DNA of 64,000 nt from Mycobacterium sp. 852002-51163_SCH5372311. Lineage in GTDB: Bacteria; Actinomycetota; Actinomycetes; Mycobacteriales; Mycobacteriaceae. The notes under the pieces were generated by a model. The model was not told the origin of the DNA and ran no database searches. It saw only the letters and a program-made list of their open reading frames with translations. Positions 1 to 9,142 of this stretch are shown here, one piece after another; positions within the stretch are counted from its first letter, which is position 1; each line of letters starts with the position of its first letter. The position numbers and the translations under genes were made by a program. The stretch lies in contig NZ_LZIJ01000197.1 of NCBI RefSeq assembly GCF_001667115.1, positions 1-64,000 of the forward strand. The letters run 5' to 3'.

Positions 1-3000
1 GCGACCGACAACGCATCTGCCGAGACGGGGCGAACGACCAACTCGCGCACCGACAACACCGGCAACCCCGCACCGTCAGCCAACTCCACCGACACCGCCC
101 CAGCACCCACCGGCGCTATCCGCACCCGCAACCGAGACGCCCCCGCAGCATGCAAACACACCCCCTGCCACGAAAACGGCAACATCGTCTGCTGCTGATC
201 GTCGGCTAATCCCATCGCGTGCAACGCCGCATCGACGAGTATCGGATGTATACCGAAACTGCCATCTCCCGCTCCGGCGACCTCCGGAACGGCGACTTCG
301 GCGAACACCACAGAACCCAGCCGCCACATCGCCTGCAAACCCCGAAACGCCGGACCATACTGATAACCACGGCCGGCCAGCCGCTCATAGGCGTCGGCCA
401 CATCCACCGCCGCCGCCCCCACCGGCGGCCACACCGACAAATCCGCGGCCGGCTGCACTGTTCCAGTGCCCAACGCACCTTCGGCATGCAAGACCCATTC
501 CGAACCGGGCCGGGCCCCAAGCGAATACACCGAGATGCTGCGACGGCCTGAACCTTCTGACCCTTCGGGGGCGCCCACAATCACCTGCACCTGAACCGCA
601 TCGGCCGGCGGCAACAGTAGCGGCGCCGACAGTGTCAGCTCCTCCACCACCGAACAGCCGACCTCATCGCCCGCCCGCAGGGCCAACTCCACGAACGCCG
701 CCCCCGGAAAAAGCACCACCCCATCCACCGCATGGTCGGCCAACCACGGCTGAACAGCCACCGACAACCGGCCGGTAAGCACCACCCCACCCGAATCCGG
801 CCGCTCCACCACCGCGCCCAGCAAGCCGTGTTCGGCACCCGCCATCCCGAGACCGGCCAGATCACCGCCGCCCACACCCGCGGCCGTCAGCCAAAAGCGC
901 TGCCGCTGAAAGGCATACGTCGGCAAGTCCACGTGTTGCGTATTGCAATCGGCGAAAGCCGCCCGCCAATCCACCGCCACGCCGGCGACATGCGCCTGAC
1001 CCACTGAAAGCCAAAAGCGTTGCAGACCACCGTCATCGCGGCCAAGCGACGGAACGACAACCGATTCGTCCGCGGCGACGCCGGCCACCGTTTCTTCTAT
1101 ACCGGCGACGAGTACCGGATGCGGGCTGGATTCGATGAACACCCGATATCCCGCATCGTGCGCACCGCGTACTGCACGCTCGAACTGCACGGTGCGGCGG
1201 ATGCTTTGGTACCAGTACTCGGCATCCAGACCGGAGGTGTCCATAAGCTCGCCGGTGACCGTCGAAAAGAATGCGATCGCGGAGGATTGGGGTTCGATAC
1301 CGGCCAGCGCTTTCACCAGCGGCTCACGTATGACGTCGACGTGTTGCGAATGTGAAGCGTAGTCGACGTCGATCCGGCGGGCGCGAACATCCTCAGCCTC
1401 GCAACTCAGGATCAGATCGTCCAGCGCGTCCACCGCACCGGAAACCACAACCGACGAAACGCCATTGACGGCAGCCACACTCAGTCGATCGCCGCCCTGA
1501 GCGAGCAGTTCCTGGGCCTTGGGCAACCCACAGGCCAATGAGACCATGCCGCCGGCACCCGACAACTGCACCAGCAGCCGGCTTCGCAGCGCCACCACAC
1601 GAGCGGCGTCCTCCAGCGACAACGCGCCCGCCACATACGCAGCCGCGATCTCGCCTTGTGAATGGCCGATAACTGCGTCGGGATTCACTCCCACCGAGCG
1701 CCACAACTCGGCCAGCGACACCATCACCGCCCACAGGACGGGCTGCACCACATCCACCCGATCCAGCCCCGGCGCGTTGGCCGCTCCCCGGATGACGTCG
1801 ATCAAGGACCACTCGACGTGCTCCCCCAGCGCCTTGTCGCACCGCTGCATATGGTCAGCGAATACCTTTGCAGTGCTGAGTAATTCGGCTCCCATTCCGA
1901 TCCATTGCGAACCCTGGCCGGGGAACACGAACACCGTCTTGCCCACCGGGCGGGCACGGCCCACGACCACTCCCGCGCCAGGGTCGCCCGCCACCAATCC
2001 CGCCAGCCCCGACATCAGTTGCTCGCGATCGGCGCCCACCACGACGGCCCGATGCTCGAACGTCGAACGTGCCGAGACAAGCGACCAACCCACATCCAGC
2101 GCGTCCAGATCCGGGTGCGCATCCACATGTGCCAGCAGACGCTCGGCCTGATCCGCCAACGCCTCCGTCGCGCGAGCAGACAGCACCCACGGAATCGCCG
2201 GATGCCGAATCGCACCTTCTGACAACCCTTTCTCTTCAAGGGCTTCCAGCGCCGGGTCCGGTATGGGAGGCTGCTCCAAGATCACGTGCGCATTGGTGCC
2301 GCTGATCCCGAATGACGAGACCCCTGCCCGGCGAGGCCTGTCCAGCTCGGGCCACGGTTGCGCCTCGGTCAACAACGACACCGCTCCCGCGGACCAATCC
2401 ACATGCGGCGTAGGCACATCCACGTGCAGCGTCTGCGGCATCACCCCATGCCGCATCGCCTGCACCATCTTGATCACCCCGCCAACCCCGGCTGCAGCCG
2501 ACGTGTGACCCATGTTGGATTTGATCGACCCCAGCCACAGCGGGCGATCGGCCGGCCGGTCCTGCCCATAGGTGGCCAAAATCGCCTGCGCCTCAATCGG
2601 ATCCCCTAACGTGGTACCCGTACCGTGGCCCTCGACCAGGTCCACATCCGCGGTGCCCAGTCGCGCGCTGGTCAGTGCCGCCCGGATAACCCGTTGCTGC
2701 GACGGGCCGTTCGGCGTTGCCAGACCGTTGGAAGCGCCATCCTGGTTCACCGCGGATCCGCGGACCACCGCCAGTACCGGATGTCCCAACCGCTGCGCGT
2801 CCGCCAGCCGCTCCAGTACCAATACACCGACGCCCTCGGAGAATCCGGTGCCGTCGGCGGCACCGGCGTACGCCTTGCAACGGCCGTCCGACGCCAGCGC
2901 CCGCTGCCGACTGAACTCGATGAACATCGCCGGTGTGGCCATTACCGTCACCCCGCCGGCCAAAGCCAGTTCGCACTCCCCCGAGCGCAACGACTGCGTC

Positions 3001-3659
3001 GCCAGATGCAGCGCCACCAACGACGACGAACACGCGGTATCCACCGATACGGCCGGGCCTTCGAGCCCTAACGTGTAGGCCACCCGCCCCGACGCCACGC
3101 TCAAAGTGGAACCGCGCAGACCGTACCTCTCGAGATTCCCGGGAACCCGGCCCTGGCCGCCATACGAGCCGTGAAATACCCCGGCAAACACGCCGGTTGC
3201 CGATCCTCGCAACCCGGACGGGTCAATTCCCGCGCGCTCCAACGCCTCCCACGAGACCTCCAGCAGCAATCGCTGCTGCGGATCCATCGCCAGTGCCTCA
3301 CTCGGCGCGATACCGAAGAACGTGGCGTCGAAGTCGGCAGCGTCGGCCAAAAAGCCGCCGGCGCGGCAATACGACTTGCCTGTCGCATCCGGATCCGGGT
3401 CGAACAACCCGGCCAGATCCCAGCCACGATCCGCCGGAAAGTCCGACACGACGTCGCGTCCGGCAGCCACCATGTCCCACAACGCCTCCGGCGAATCCAC
3501 CCCACCCGGGTACCGGCACGCCATCCCCACCACCGCAACCGGCTCGGCAAGGCCGCCTGCCAGTGCAGCCAGATACTCGTGGTTCTCCCGCTTCAACCGC
3601 TCATTTTCCTTGAGAGACTTGCGCAGCGCTCGAACAAGATCTTCGTGAGTGCTGTTCAT
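1..3659 (-). CDS. pks7: Modular type I polyketide synthase, 5' part (KS-AT-DH), Pks7-like
   Basis: The reading frame starts at ATG 3659 and runs off the window edge, so about 1,219 residues are visible. It opens with a short charged helix (about residues 1-30) like a PKS docking segment. A ketosynthase follows with DTACSSSLVALH (Cys210), the EGHGTGT His and the NMGH His. The acyltransferase has GHSQGE (Ser667) and a YASH motif; GHSQGE plus YASH is the usual signature for methylmalonyl-CoA, so the product is probably methyl-branched. A dehydratase follows with HAVDGVVLFP (His976). ER, KR and ACP would lie beyond position 1. The N-terminus MNSTHEDLVRALRKSLKENE resembles M. tuberculosis Pks7, and pks10 lies just upstream as in that genome. 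The 181 bp between pks10 and this start hold no gene. Lipid product unknown. Confidence 0.88.
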   Translation of the reverse strand, partial: MNSTHEDLVRALRKSLKENERLKRENHEYLAALAGGLAEPVAVVGMACRYPGGVDSPEALWDMVAAGRDVVSDFPADRGWDLAGLFDPDPDATGKSYCRAGGFLADAADFDATFFGIAPSEALAMDPQQRLLLEVSWEALERAGIDPSGLRGSATGVFAGVFHGSYGGQGRVPGNLERYGLRGSTLSVASGRVAYTLGLEGPAVSVDTACSSSLVALHLATQSLRSGECELALAGGVTVMATPAMFIEFSRQRALASDGRCKAYAGAADGTGFSEGVGVLVLERLADAQRLGHPVLAVVRGSAVNQDGASNGLATPNGPSQQRVIRAALTSARLGTADVDLVEGHGTGTTLGDPIEAQAILATYGQDRPADRPLWLGSIKSNMGHTSAAAGVGGVIKMVQAMRHGVMPQTLHVDVPTPHVDWSAGAVSLLTEAQPWPELDRPRRAGVSSFGISGTNAHVILEQPPIPDPALEALEEKGLSEGAIRHPAIPWVLSARATEALADQAERLLAHVDAHPDLDALDVGWSLVSARSTFEHRAVVVGADREQLMSGLAGLVAGDPGAGVVVGRARPVGKTVFVFPGQGSQWIGMGAELLSTAKVFADHMQRCDKALGEHVEWSLIDVIRGAANAPGLDRVDVVQPVLWAVMVSLAELWRSVGVNPDAVIGHSQGEIAAAYVAGALSLEDAARVVALRSRLLVQLSGAGGMVSLACGLPKAQELLAQGGDRLSVAAVNGVSSVVVSGAVDALDDLILSCEAEDVRARRIDVDYASHSQHVDVIREPLVKALAGIEPQSSAIAFFSTVTGELMDTSGLDAEYWYQSIRRTVQFERAVRGAHDAGYRVFIESSPHPVLVAGIEETVAGVAADESVVVPSLGRDDGGLQRFWLSVGQAHVAGVAVDWRAAFADCNTQHVDLPTYAFQRQRFWLTAAGVGGGDLAGLGMAGAEHGLLGAVVERPDSGGVVLTGRLSVAVQPWLADHAVDGVVLFPGAAFVELALRAGDEVGCSVVEELTLSAPLLLPPADAVQVQVIVGAPEGSEGSGRRSISVYSLGARPGSEWVLHAEGALGTGTVQPAADLSVWPPVGAAAVDVADAYERLAGRGYQYGPAFRGLQAMWRLGSVVFAEVAVPEVAGAGDGSFGIHPILVDAALHAMGLADDQQQTMLPFSWQGVCLHAAGASRLRVRIAPVGAGAVSVELADGAGLPVLSVRELVVRPVSADALSV

Positions 3660-3840
3660 CCGACTCGGCCTCTCGTGTCACTCAAACCAAAGAGTGGGGA
3701 TAGATGGGTTGACCGGCACAGCATACCCAGCGTCATTCCGCGGATCCGGGCTTTGGGAAACCCCCACCAGAGTTGTTTTGTCTCATCGCCGTCACCGTTC
3801 CAGGCCACGGTTAAGGGAGGCAGAAGACCTCACCGGCGCA

Positions 3841-4902
3841 TCAATGCCAGTGCAGCAAAACGAGCTCGGAACAAAATCCGGGACCCATCGCAATCATCAG
3901 CCCAGGGCTTTCGCTTGGCGGCGGTTTGGCAAGCGTGTCCCGCAGTACGTGCAGGACCGAAGCCGACGACAGGTTGCCGATCTCGCCGAGCGAGCGCCAC
4001 GTCAGCTCCAAGGCCTGCGGTGACAAGTCGAGGCTTTCATTGATCGCCTCGATGATCTTGGGCCCCCCCGGATGACTGACCCAGGCGCCGACATCGGTGG
4101 TGCCTAGTCCATGCGCAGCCAGGAAAGTGCCGACGTCATCGGCGATGTACTGCCGGACCACATCCGCGACGTCTTTCGACAGCACGAGCTCGAAGCCGGC
4201 AGCGCCGATGTCGTAGCCCATGGTGCGCAGCGAGTCCGGGTACAGGTGGCTGCGGGAATCGAGAATGTGCGGCCCGCCGGCGCCCAGCTCGTCGGCACGA
4301 CGGTCACCGACGGCGACCACCGCGCCCGCCCCGTCGGCAAACAGGGCGCTGCCGACCATACCTGCCAGCGACGGCCGGTACCCCGGATAGGTGAGTGAGC
4401 ACAGTTCCACCGAAATCAGGGCGGCAACGCCGTCGGGCGCACCGCGCAGATAGTCGTGCAGCCGCGCCACGCCCGCCGCGCCGGCGACGCAGCCAAGGCC
4501 GAACAGCGGAAGCCGCCGCACATCGGGGCGCAGCCCGAGCCGTCCGGCGATCCGGGCGTCCAGCGACGGGACCGCTACACCGGTCACTGACGTGGTGATG
4601 AGCAAGTCGAGGTCCTGCGGTCGCAGTCCCGCATCGTCGAGCGCGCCGGTCAGCGCCTCGCAGCCGAGGTCCACCGCGTTTTCGATGTAAATCCGATTGG
4701 CCTCGCCGAAGTCGGTCAGCTGCGGATACCGTTCCAGCGGCAGAACCAGGTGGCGACTGTTGACTTTGGCGCTGGCGTGCAGTTGCCGGACGATGTCTTC
4801 GTAGCCCGCGAAATCCGGGATGCTGACAAAAAAGTCGGTGAGCTCTTTTTGGGAGTAGCGATACGGCGGCAACGCTCCGAACACGCCTGCGATCACGCTC
4901 AT
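3841..4902 (-). CDS. pks10: Type III polyketide synthase (chalcone synthase-like), Pks10
   Basis: 353 residues, the length I recall for M. tuberculosis Pks10. The Cys-His-Asn triad of the chalcone/stilbene synthase family is complete: Cys138 in GLGCVAGAAG, His277 in WVSHPGGPKI and Asn310 in EIGNLSSASV. Type III PKSs extend a CoA starter with malonyl-CoA without a carrier protein. The ATG at 4902 (MSVIAGVFGAL) is chosen because AAGGGG lies 8 nt upstream. A GTG at 4911 would abut that ribosome site and is unlikely. It lies upstream of pks7 on the same strand, and the two may act in one lipid pathway, though nothing here shows the product. Confidence 0.93.
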   Translation of the reverse strand: MSVIAGVFGALPPYRYSQKELTDFFVSIPDFAGYEDIVRQLHASAKVNSRHLVLPLERYPQLTDFGEANRIYIENAVDLGCEALTGALDDAGLRPQDLDLLITTSVTGVAVPSLDARIAGRLGLRPDVRRLPLFGLGCVAGAAGVARLHDYLRGAPDGVAALISVELCSLTYPGYRPSLAGMVGSALFADGAGAVVAVGDRRADELGAGGPHILDSRSHLYPDSLRTMGYDIGAAGFELVLSKDVADVVRQYIADDVGTFLAAHGLGTTDVGAWVSHPGGPKIIEAINESLDLSPQALELTWRSLGEIGNLSSASVLHVLRDTLAKPPPSESPGLMIAMGPGFCSELVLLHWH

Positions 4903-5020
4903 TGGTCCCACCCCTTGATTACGAACATTTAGGACTGAAGGTTCACCCCGATCGCTGAGAGATCGAGTTTAGTCGGCTTGCAACCACCCGGCAAAACCCG
5001 GCAAACCAGATCAGCGGCGA

Positions 5021-6433
5021 CTAGCGGCGCAGCCGGGCTCTGAGCTCGTCACAGCTCGTCAGGACCGCCCTTAGCTGGTCAGCAACTCGAGTCGGCGCGG
5101 TGCCGCCCCGGGCATCGCGCGACGACACCGAGCCCTCAATCGTCAGCACATCACGGACCTGCGGCGTCAATTCCGGGCTGATGGCCGCCAACTCGTCGTC
5201 GGTCAGCTCCTCCAGCCCGACGCCACGCTGCTCAGCGGAACGCACCGCGGCACCGGCCGCCTCGTGTGCCGCACGAAACGGAACGCCTTGGCGCACAAGC
5301 CATTCAGCGATGTCAGTGGCCAGCGTATAGCCTGCCGGGGCCAGCTCCGCCATCCGCTCGACGTTGAACGTCAGGTGGGCTACCAGCCCAGCCATCGCCG
5401 GCAGCAGCAACTCCAGCTGGGCCACCGAATCGAACACCGGCTCCTTGTCCTCCTGCAGGTCGCGGTTGTAGGCCAGCGGCTGCGCTTTCAGTGTCGCGAG
5501 CAATCCAGCCAAGTTTCCGATCAACCGCCCGGATTTGCCGCGCGCCAGCTCAGCGATGTCAGGATTCTTTTTCTGCGGCATGATCGAGCTACCCGTCGAC
5601 CACGAATCGTGCAAAGTCACGTAACCGAACTCCGTTGAGCTCCAGAGGATGATGTCCTCGGCGAGTCGCGACAGGTCGACCCCGATCATCGCGAACACGA
5701 ACGACGCCTCAGCAGCAAAGTCCCGCGCAGCGGTCGCGTCGACCGAATTGTCGGCGGCACTCACAAAGCCCAGATCCGCGGCGATCGCGTCGGGATCCAG
5801 CCCCAGCGACGAGCCGGCCAGCGCCCCTGAGCCGTACGGCGACACCGCCGCTCGCTTGTCGAAGTCGACGATTCTGTCGACATCGCGCAGCAACGGGTGG
5901 GCGTGCGCCAGGAGATGATGCGCCAGCAGGATGGGCTGAGCGGACTGCAGATGGGTTTTGCCGGGCATGATGGCTTTCGGATGCGCGCCGGCCTGAGCAG
6001 CCAGAGCATTCACGACGTCGAGCACAGCGGCCGCTATCCGGCGCACCGCGTCGCGCAGCCACATCCGGAACAGCGTGGCCACCTGGTCGTTGCGCGACCG
6101 TCCGGCCCTCAATCGGCCGCCCAGGTCGGGGCCCACCCGGTCGATCAGTCCGCGTTCCAGGGCGGCGTGCACGTCCTCGTCGCTGACCAGCGGGCCGAAG
6201 CTGCCGTCGGCAACGTCGGCAGCGAGGCTGTCGAGGCCGGCCAAGAGCCCGTCGCGCTGCTCTTCGGTGAGCAACCCGGCTCGGTACAGCACCACGGTGT
6301 GCGCGCGGGAAGCGGTGATGTCGTAGGGAGCCAGCACCCAGTCGAAGTGGGTGGATTTGCTCAGAGCGGCCAGCGCGTCGGCCGGGCCGTCGGCGAACCG
6401 CCCACCCCACAGCGACCCCTCGTTGGTGCTCAC
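5021..6433 (-). CDS. argH: Argininosuccinate lyase
   Basis: Cleaves argininosuccinate to arginine and fumarate, the last step of arginine synthesis. 470 residues, full length. The fumarate-lyase superfamily signature GSSIMPQKKN lies at about 281-290 and carries the catalytic serine on the flexible loop. GKTHLQSAQP (His161) supplies the conserved TH region. It is the last gene of the minus-strand arg cluster, separated from argG by 82 nt that contain a long hairpin (6443-6502), so its expression may be set partly apart from the upstream genes. Confidence 0.97.
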   Translation of the reverse strand: MSTNEGSLWGGRFADGPADALAALSKSTHFDWVLAPYDITASRAHTVVLYRAGLLTEEQRDGLLAGLDSLAADVADGSFGPLVSDEDVHAALERGLIDRVGPDLGGRLRAGRSRNDQVATLFRMWLRDAVRRIAAAVLDVVNALAAQAGAHPKAIMPGKTHLQSAQPILLAHHLLAHAHPLLRDVDRIVDFDKRAAVSPYGSGALAGSSLGLDPDAIAADLGFVSAADNSVDATAARDFAAEASFVFAMIGVDLSRLAEDIILWSSTEFGYVTLHDSWSTGSSIMPQKKNPDIAELARGKSGRLIGNLAGLLATLKAQPLAYNRDLQEDKEPVFDSVAQLELLLPAMAGLVAHLTFNVERMAELAPAGYTLATDIAEWLVRQGVPFRAAHEAAGAAVRSAEQRGVGLEELTDDELAAISPELTPQVRDVLTIEGSVSSRDARGGTAPTRVADQLRAVLTSCDELRARLRR

Positions 6434-6442
6434 TTCTTCCCC

Positions 6443-6502
6443 GCGAGCAGACGCAGAATCGCACTGAGACGCCGGTTTGCGTGCGATTCTGTGTCTGTTC
6501 GC
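6443..6502. repeat. Long inverted repeat between argG and argH
   Basis: Two 22-nt arms (6443-6464 and 6481-6502) match at 20 of 22 positions around a 16-nt loop. The left arm begins GCGAGCAGACGCAGAATC. The RNA would form a very stable stem between argG and argH. There is no U-tract, so it is not a classical terminator; a processing site, mRNA stabiliser or mobile palindromic element are all possible. The GCGAGC...CGCAGAAT start resembles the elements at 41695 and 57378. Confidence 0.8.
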
Positions 6503-6515
6503 CTAGACAACTGCG

Positions 6516-7712
6516 TCACCGCAGGTCCCGGCGGGCGGCGATCTTCGAGGACAGGCCGTGCACGTAGACGAAGCCCTTCGACATCGACTGATCGAAGCTG
6601 TCGCCCTCGTCGTAGGTCGCCAGGTTGAAGTCATACAGCGACTCGGAGCTGCGCCGGCCGTTGACCGCGATGTGGCCGCCGTGCAACACCAGCCGGACCT
6701 CGCCGGAGACATGCTCCTGCGTCTTGGCGACGAAGCTCTCCAGCGCGGTCTTCAGCGGCGAGTACCACAAACCGTCGTAGACCAGCTCGGCCCAGCGCTG
6801 GTCGGTCTGACGCTTGAACCGGCTCAGCTCGCGCTCCAAGGTGACGTGTTCGAGCTCGGTGTGGGCGGTGATGAGCACCATCGCCCCGGGCGCCTCGTAG
6901 ATCTCGCGGCTCTTGATGCCCACCAGCCGGTCCTCGACGACGTCGAGCCGCCCGACACCCTGGGCCCCGCCGCGGCGGTTGAGCTCCTCGATGGCCTGCA
7001 ACATCGACACCGGCTTGCCGTCGATCGAGACCGGCACGCCGCGCTCGAAGCCGACGATCACCTCGTCGGGCGTGCTCCAGTTCAGCGTCGGGTCTTCGGT
7101 ATAGGCGTAGATGTCCTTGGTCGGGGCGTTCCACAGGTGCTCGAGGAAGCCGGTTTCCACCGCGCGGCCCCAGACGTTCTGGTCGATTGAGAACGGCGAA
7201 CGTTTGGTGACATTGATCGGGATCGCGTTCTCCTCGGCGAATGCGATCGCCTTTTCCCGGGTCCACGCGTAGTCGCGGACCGGCGCCAGCACCTCGAGAT
7301 CCGGTGCCAGCGAGGCGAATCCGACCTCGAACCGGACCTGGTCGTTGCCCTTACCAGTGCAGCCGTGCGCGACGATGCCGCCACCGTGCTCACGGGCGGC
7401 CGCAACGAGGTGCTTGACGATCAGCGGCCGGCTGATCGCCGACACCAGTGGGTAGCGATCCATGTAGAGCGCGTTGTTCAGGACGGTCGGCAGGCAATAG
7501 CCTTCGGCGAACTCGTCGCGGGCATCTACCACAACCGCCTCGACGGCGCCGCAATCCAGCGCCCGCTGGCGCACCACCTCCATGTCCTCACCGCCCTGGC
7601 CGAGGTCGATTGCCACCGCCACGACCTCGCGGCCGGTCTCCTTGCCTATCCAGCTGATCGCCACCGAGGTGTCCAGTCCGCCGGAATACGCCAGGATGAC
7701 TCGCTCTGACAT
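6516..7712 (-). CDS. argG: Argininosuccinate synthase
   Basis: Joins citrulline and aspartate using ATP to give argininosuccinate. 398 residues, typical for the family. The N-terminal PP-loop AYSGGLDTS (about 8-16) binds ATP, and GCTGKGNDQVRFE is the conserved substrate-binding region. The ATG at 7712 is preceded by AAGGAG, which overlaps the argR stop codon, so translation of argG is likely tied to argR readthrough of the same mRNA. Sixth-to-seventh position of the arg operon; argH follows. Confidence 0.97.
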   Translation of the reverse strand: MSERVILAYSGGLDTSVAISWIGKETGREVVAVAIDLGQGGEDMEVVRQRALDCGAVEAVVVDARDEFAEGYCLPTVLNNALYMDRYPLVSAISRPLIVKHLVAAAREHGGGIVAHGCTGKGNDQVRFEVGFASLAPDLEVLAPVRDYAWTREKAIAFAEENAIPINVTKRSPFSIDQNVWGRAVETGFLEHLWNAPTKDIYAYTEDPTLNWSTPDEVIVGFERGVPVSIDGKPVSMLQAIEELNRRGGAQGVGRLDVVEDRLVGIKSREIYEAPGAMVLITAHTELEHVTLERELSRFKRQTDQRWAELVYDGLWYSPLKTALESFVAKTQEHVSGEVRLVLHGGHIAVNGRRSSESLYDFNLATYDEGDSFDQSMSKGFVYVHGLSSKIAARRDLR

Positions 7713-7724
7713 GAACCGATCTCC

Positions 7725-8219
7725 TTACCGAATGTTCTCGAACATGCCAGCGAGTTCCGCACCGGTCAGCGGCTCTCGGGCAATCACAAGGATGGTGTCA
7801 TCACCGGCGACAGTGCCGACGACCTGGGGCAGGGCCGCGCGATCGATTGCGCTGGCCAGATAGTGTGCCGCACCAGGCGGCGTGCGCAACACCGCGAGGT
7901 TGCCGCTGGCATCGGTGGAAACCAGCAACTCGCTGAGCAGCCGGGACATCCGGTCGGTGCCCCCGGACACGCCGCGCACCGGGCTGCCGTCCTCGGGCAC
8001 GATATACACGCCGCTACCCCCGTCGGCACCCCGCAGCTTCACCGCGCCGAGTTCCTCCAGGTCCCGCGACAGCGTTGCCTGGGTGACGTCGATGCCCTCG
8101 TCCGCCAGCAGTGTCGCGAGCTCGTTCTGGCTGCGCACCGGCGCCGACGACAAGATCGCGACGATGCGGGCTTGGCGACCGGCGCGGGTAGTCTCGGATG
8201 CGGCCTTCGACCGGGTCAC
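7725..8219 (-). CDS. argR: Arginine repressor
   Basis: Transcription factor that binds ARG boxes with arginine as co-repressor. The N-terminal winged helix carries SQNELATLLADEGIDVTQATLSRD, and the C-terminal hexamerisation/arginine-binding domain ends in GTVAGDDTILVIAR. I choose the GTG at 8219 because it overlaps the argF stop (GTGA), giving 164 residues starting VTRSKAASETTRAGRQARIV, close to the family length. The longer upstream frame to 8354 would run into argF coding sequence. It sits inside the operon it controls, so it is probably autoregulated through the boxes before argC (13477-13514). Confidence 0.94.
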   Translation of the reverse strand: MTRSKAASETTRAGRQARIVAILSSAPVRSQNELATLLADEGIDVTQATLSRDLEELGAVKLRGADGGSGVYIVPEDGSPVRGVSGGTDRMSRLLSELLVSTDASGNLAVLRTPPGAAHYLASAIDRAALPQVVGTVAGDDTILVIAREPLTGAELAGMFENIR

Positions 8220-9142
8220 TGGCGCCGCTCCAGAAGCCACACCAGCAGCGCCTTCTGGGCGTGCAACCGGTTTTCCGCCTCGTCCCACACCGCGCTGGAT
8301 GGCCCGTCCATCACGTCGTCGGTGATCTCGTCCCCGCGATGGGCCGGAAGGCAATGCAGCACAATGGCTTCCGGGTCAGCCCGCCCGAGCAGCCGCGCGT
8401 TCACCTGGAACGGCCGGAACGGTTGCACCCGGTCCAGTCCGTCGTTCTCCTGCCCCATGGATGTCCAGGTATCGGTCACCAGCACATCGGCGCCCCTGGC
8501 GGCCGCGTCGGCGTCGGCGGTTACCGTGACCGAGCCTCCGGTGGTCTTCGCGCGTTGCTCGGCTGCGGCAACCACACCGGGGTCGGGCAGGAACCCGTCG
8601 GGTGCTGCGACCGTGACATGGATGCCGGCGGTCGTCCCGCCGAGCATCAGCGAATGGGCCATGTTGTTGGCGCCGTCACCGAAGTAGGACAACCGCAGTC
8701 CCGGCAGCCCACCCTTGCGTTCGGCAATGGTCTGCAGGTCTGCCAGCACCTGGCAGGGATGGAATTCATCGGAGAGTGCATTGACAACGGGCACGGTCGC
8801 GGCGGACGCCATCGCGGTCAACCGGTCCTGACCGAAGGTCCGCCAGACAATGGCATCGACATAGCGGGACAACACTTTTGCGGTGTCCTGCAGGGTTTCA
8901 TCACGCCCCAGCTGGGTGCTGCGGCCGTCGACGACGACCGCGTGCCCACCGAGCTGCGCGATACCCATCTCGAACGAGAACCGGGTGCGGGTGGAGTTCT
9001 TGTCAAAGATCACCGCGACGCCGCGCGGGCCTTCGAGGGGACGACGGCTGAGCGGGTCCTTTTTGAGTTCGGCGGCGAGCTCGAGGACTTCGGTCTGTTC
9101 TTTTGGTGCGAGGTCGTCGTCGCGAAGAAAGTGGCGGATCAT
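8216..9142 (-). CDS. argF: Ornithine carbamoyltransferase, anabolic
   Basis: Makes citrulline from ornithine and carbamoyl phosphate. 308 residues from ATG 9142. The carbamoyl-phosphate motif STRTR (in FDKNSTRTRFSFEMG), the HPCQ motif (in SDEFHPCQVLAD) and the ornithine-site HCLPAHRG are all present. The start overlaps the argD stop by 4 nt (ATGA), and its own stop overlaps the argR start. The frame extends upstream to 9562, but that part lies inside argD and has no family similarity. Confidence 0.97.
   Translation of the reverse strand: MIRHFLRDDDLAPKEQTEVLELAAELKKDPLSRRPLEGPRGVAVIFDKNSTRTRFSFEMGIAQLGGHAVVVDGRSTQLGRDETLQDTAKVLSRYVDAIVWRTFGQDRLTAMASAATVPVVNALSDEFHPCQVLADLQTIAERKGGLPGLRLSYFGDGANNMAHSLMLGGTTAGIHVTVAAPDGFLPDPGVVAAAEQRAKTTGGSVTVTADADAAARGADVLVTDTWTSMGQENDGLDRVQPFRPFQVNARLLGRADPEAIVLHCLPAHRGDEITDDVMDGPSSAVWDEAENRLHAQKALLVWLLERRQ

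Noticed and set aside
4903..4911. GTG 4911 as an earlier pks10 start
   Set aside because: It would abut the AAGGGG ribosome site; ATG 4902 has proper spacing and gives the expected 353 residues.
8220..8354. N-terminal extension of argR to 209 residues
   Set aside because: The extra 45 codons lie inside argF and are Arg/Gly-rich shadow; GTG 8219 overlaps the argF stop as in the rest of the operon.
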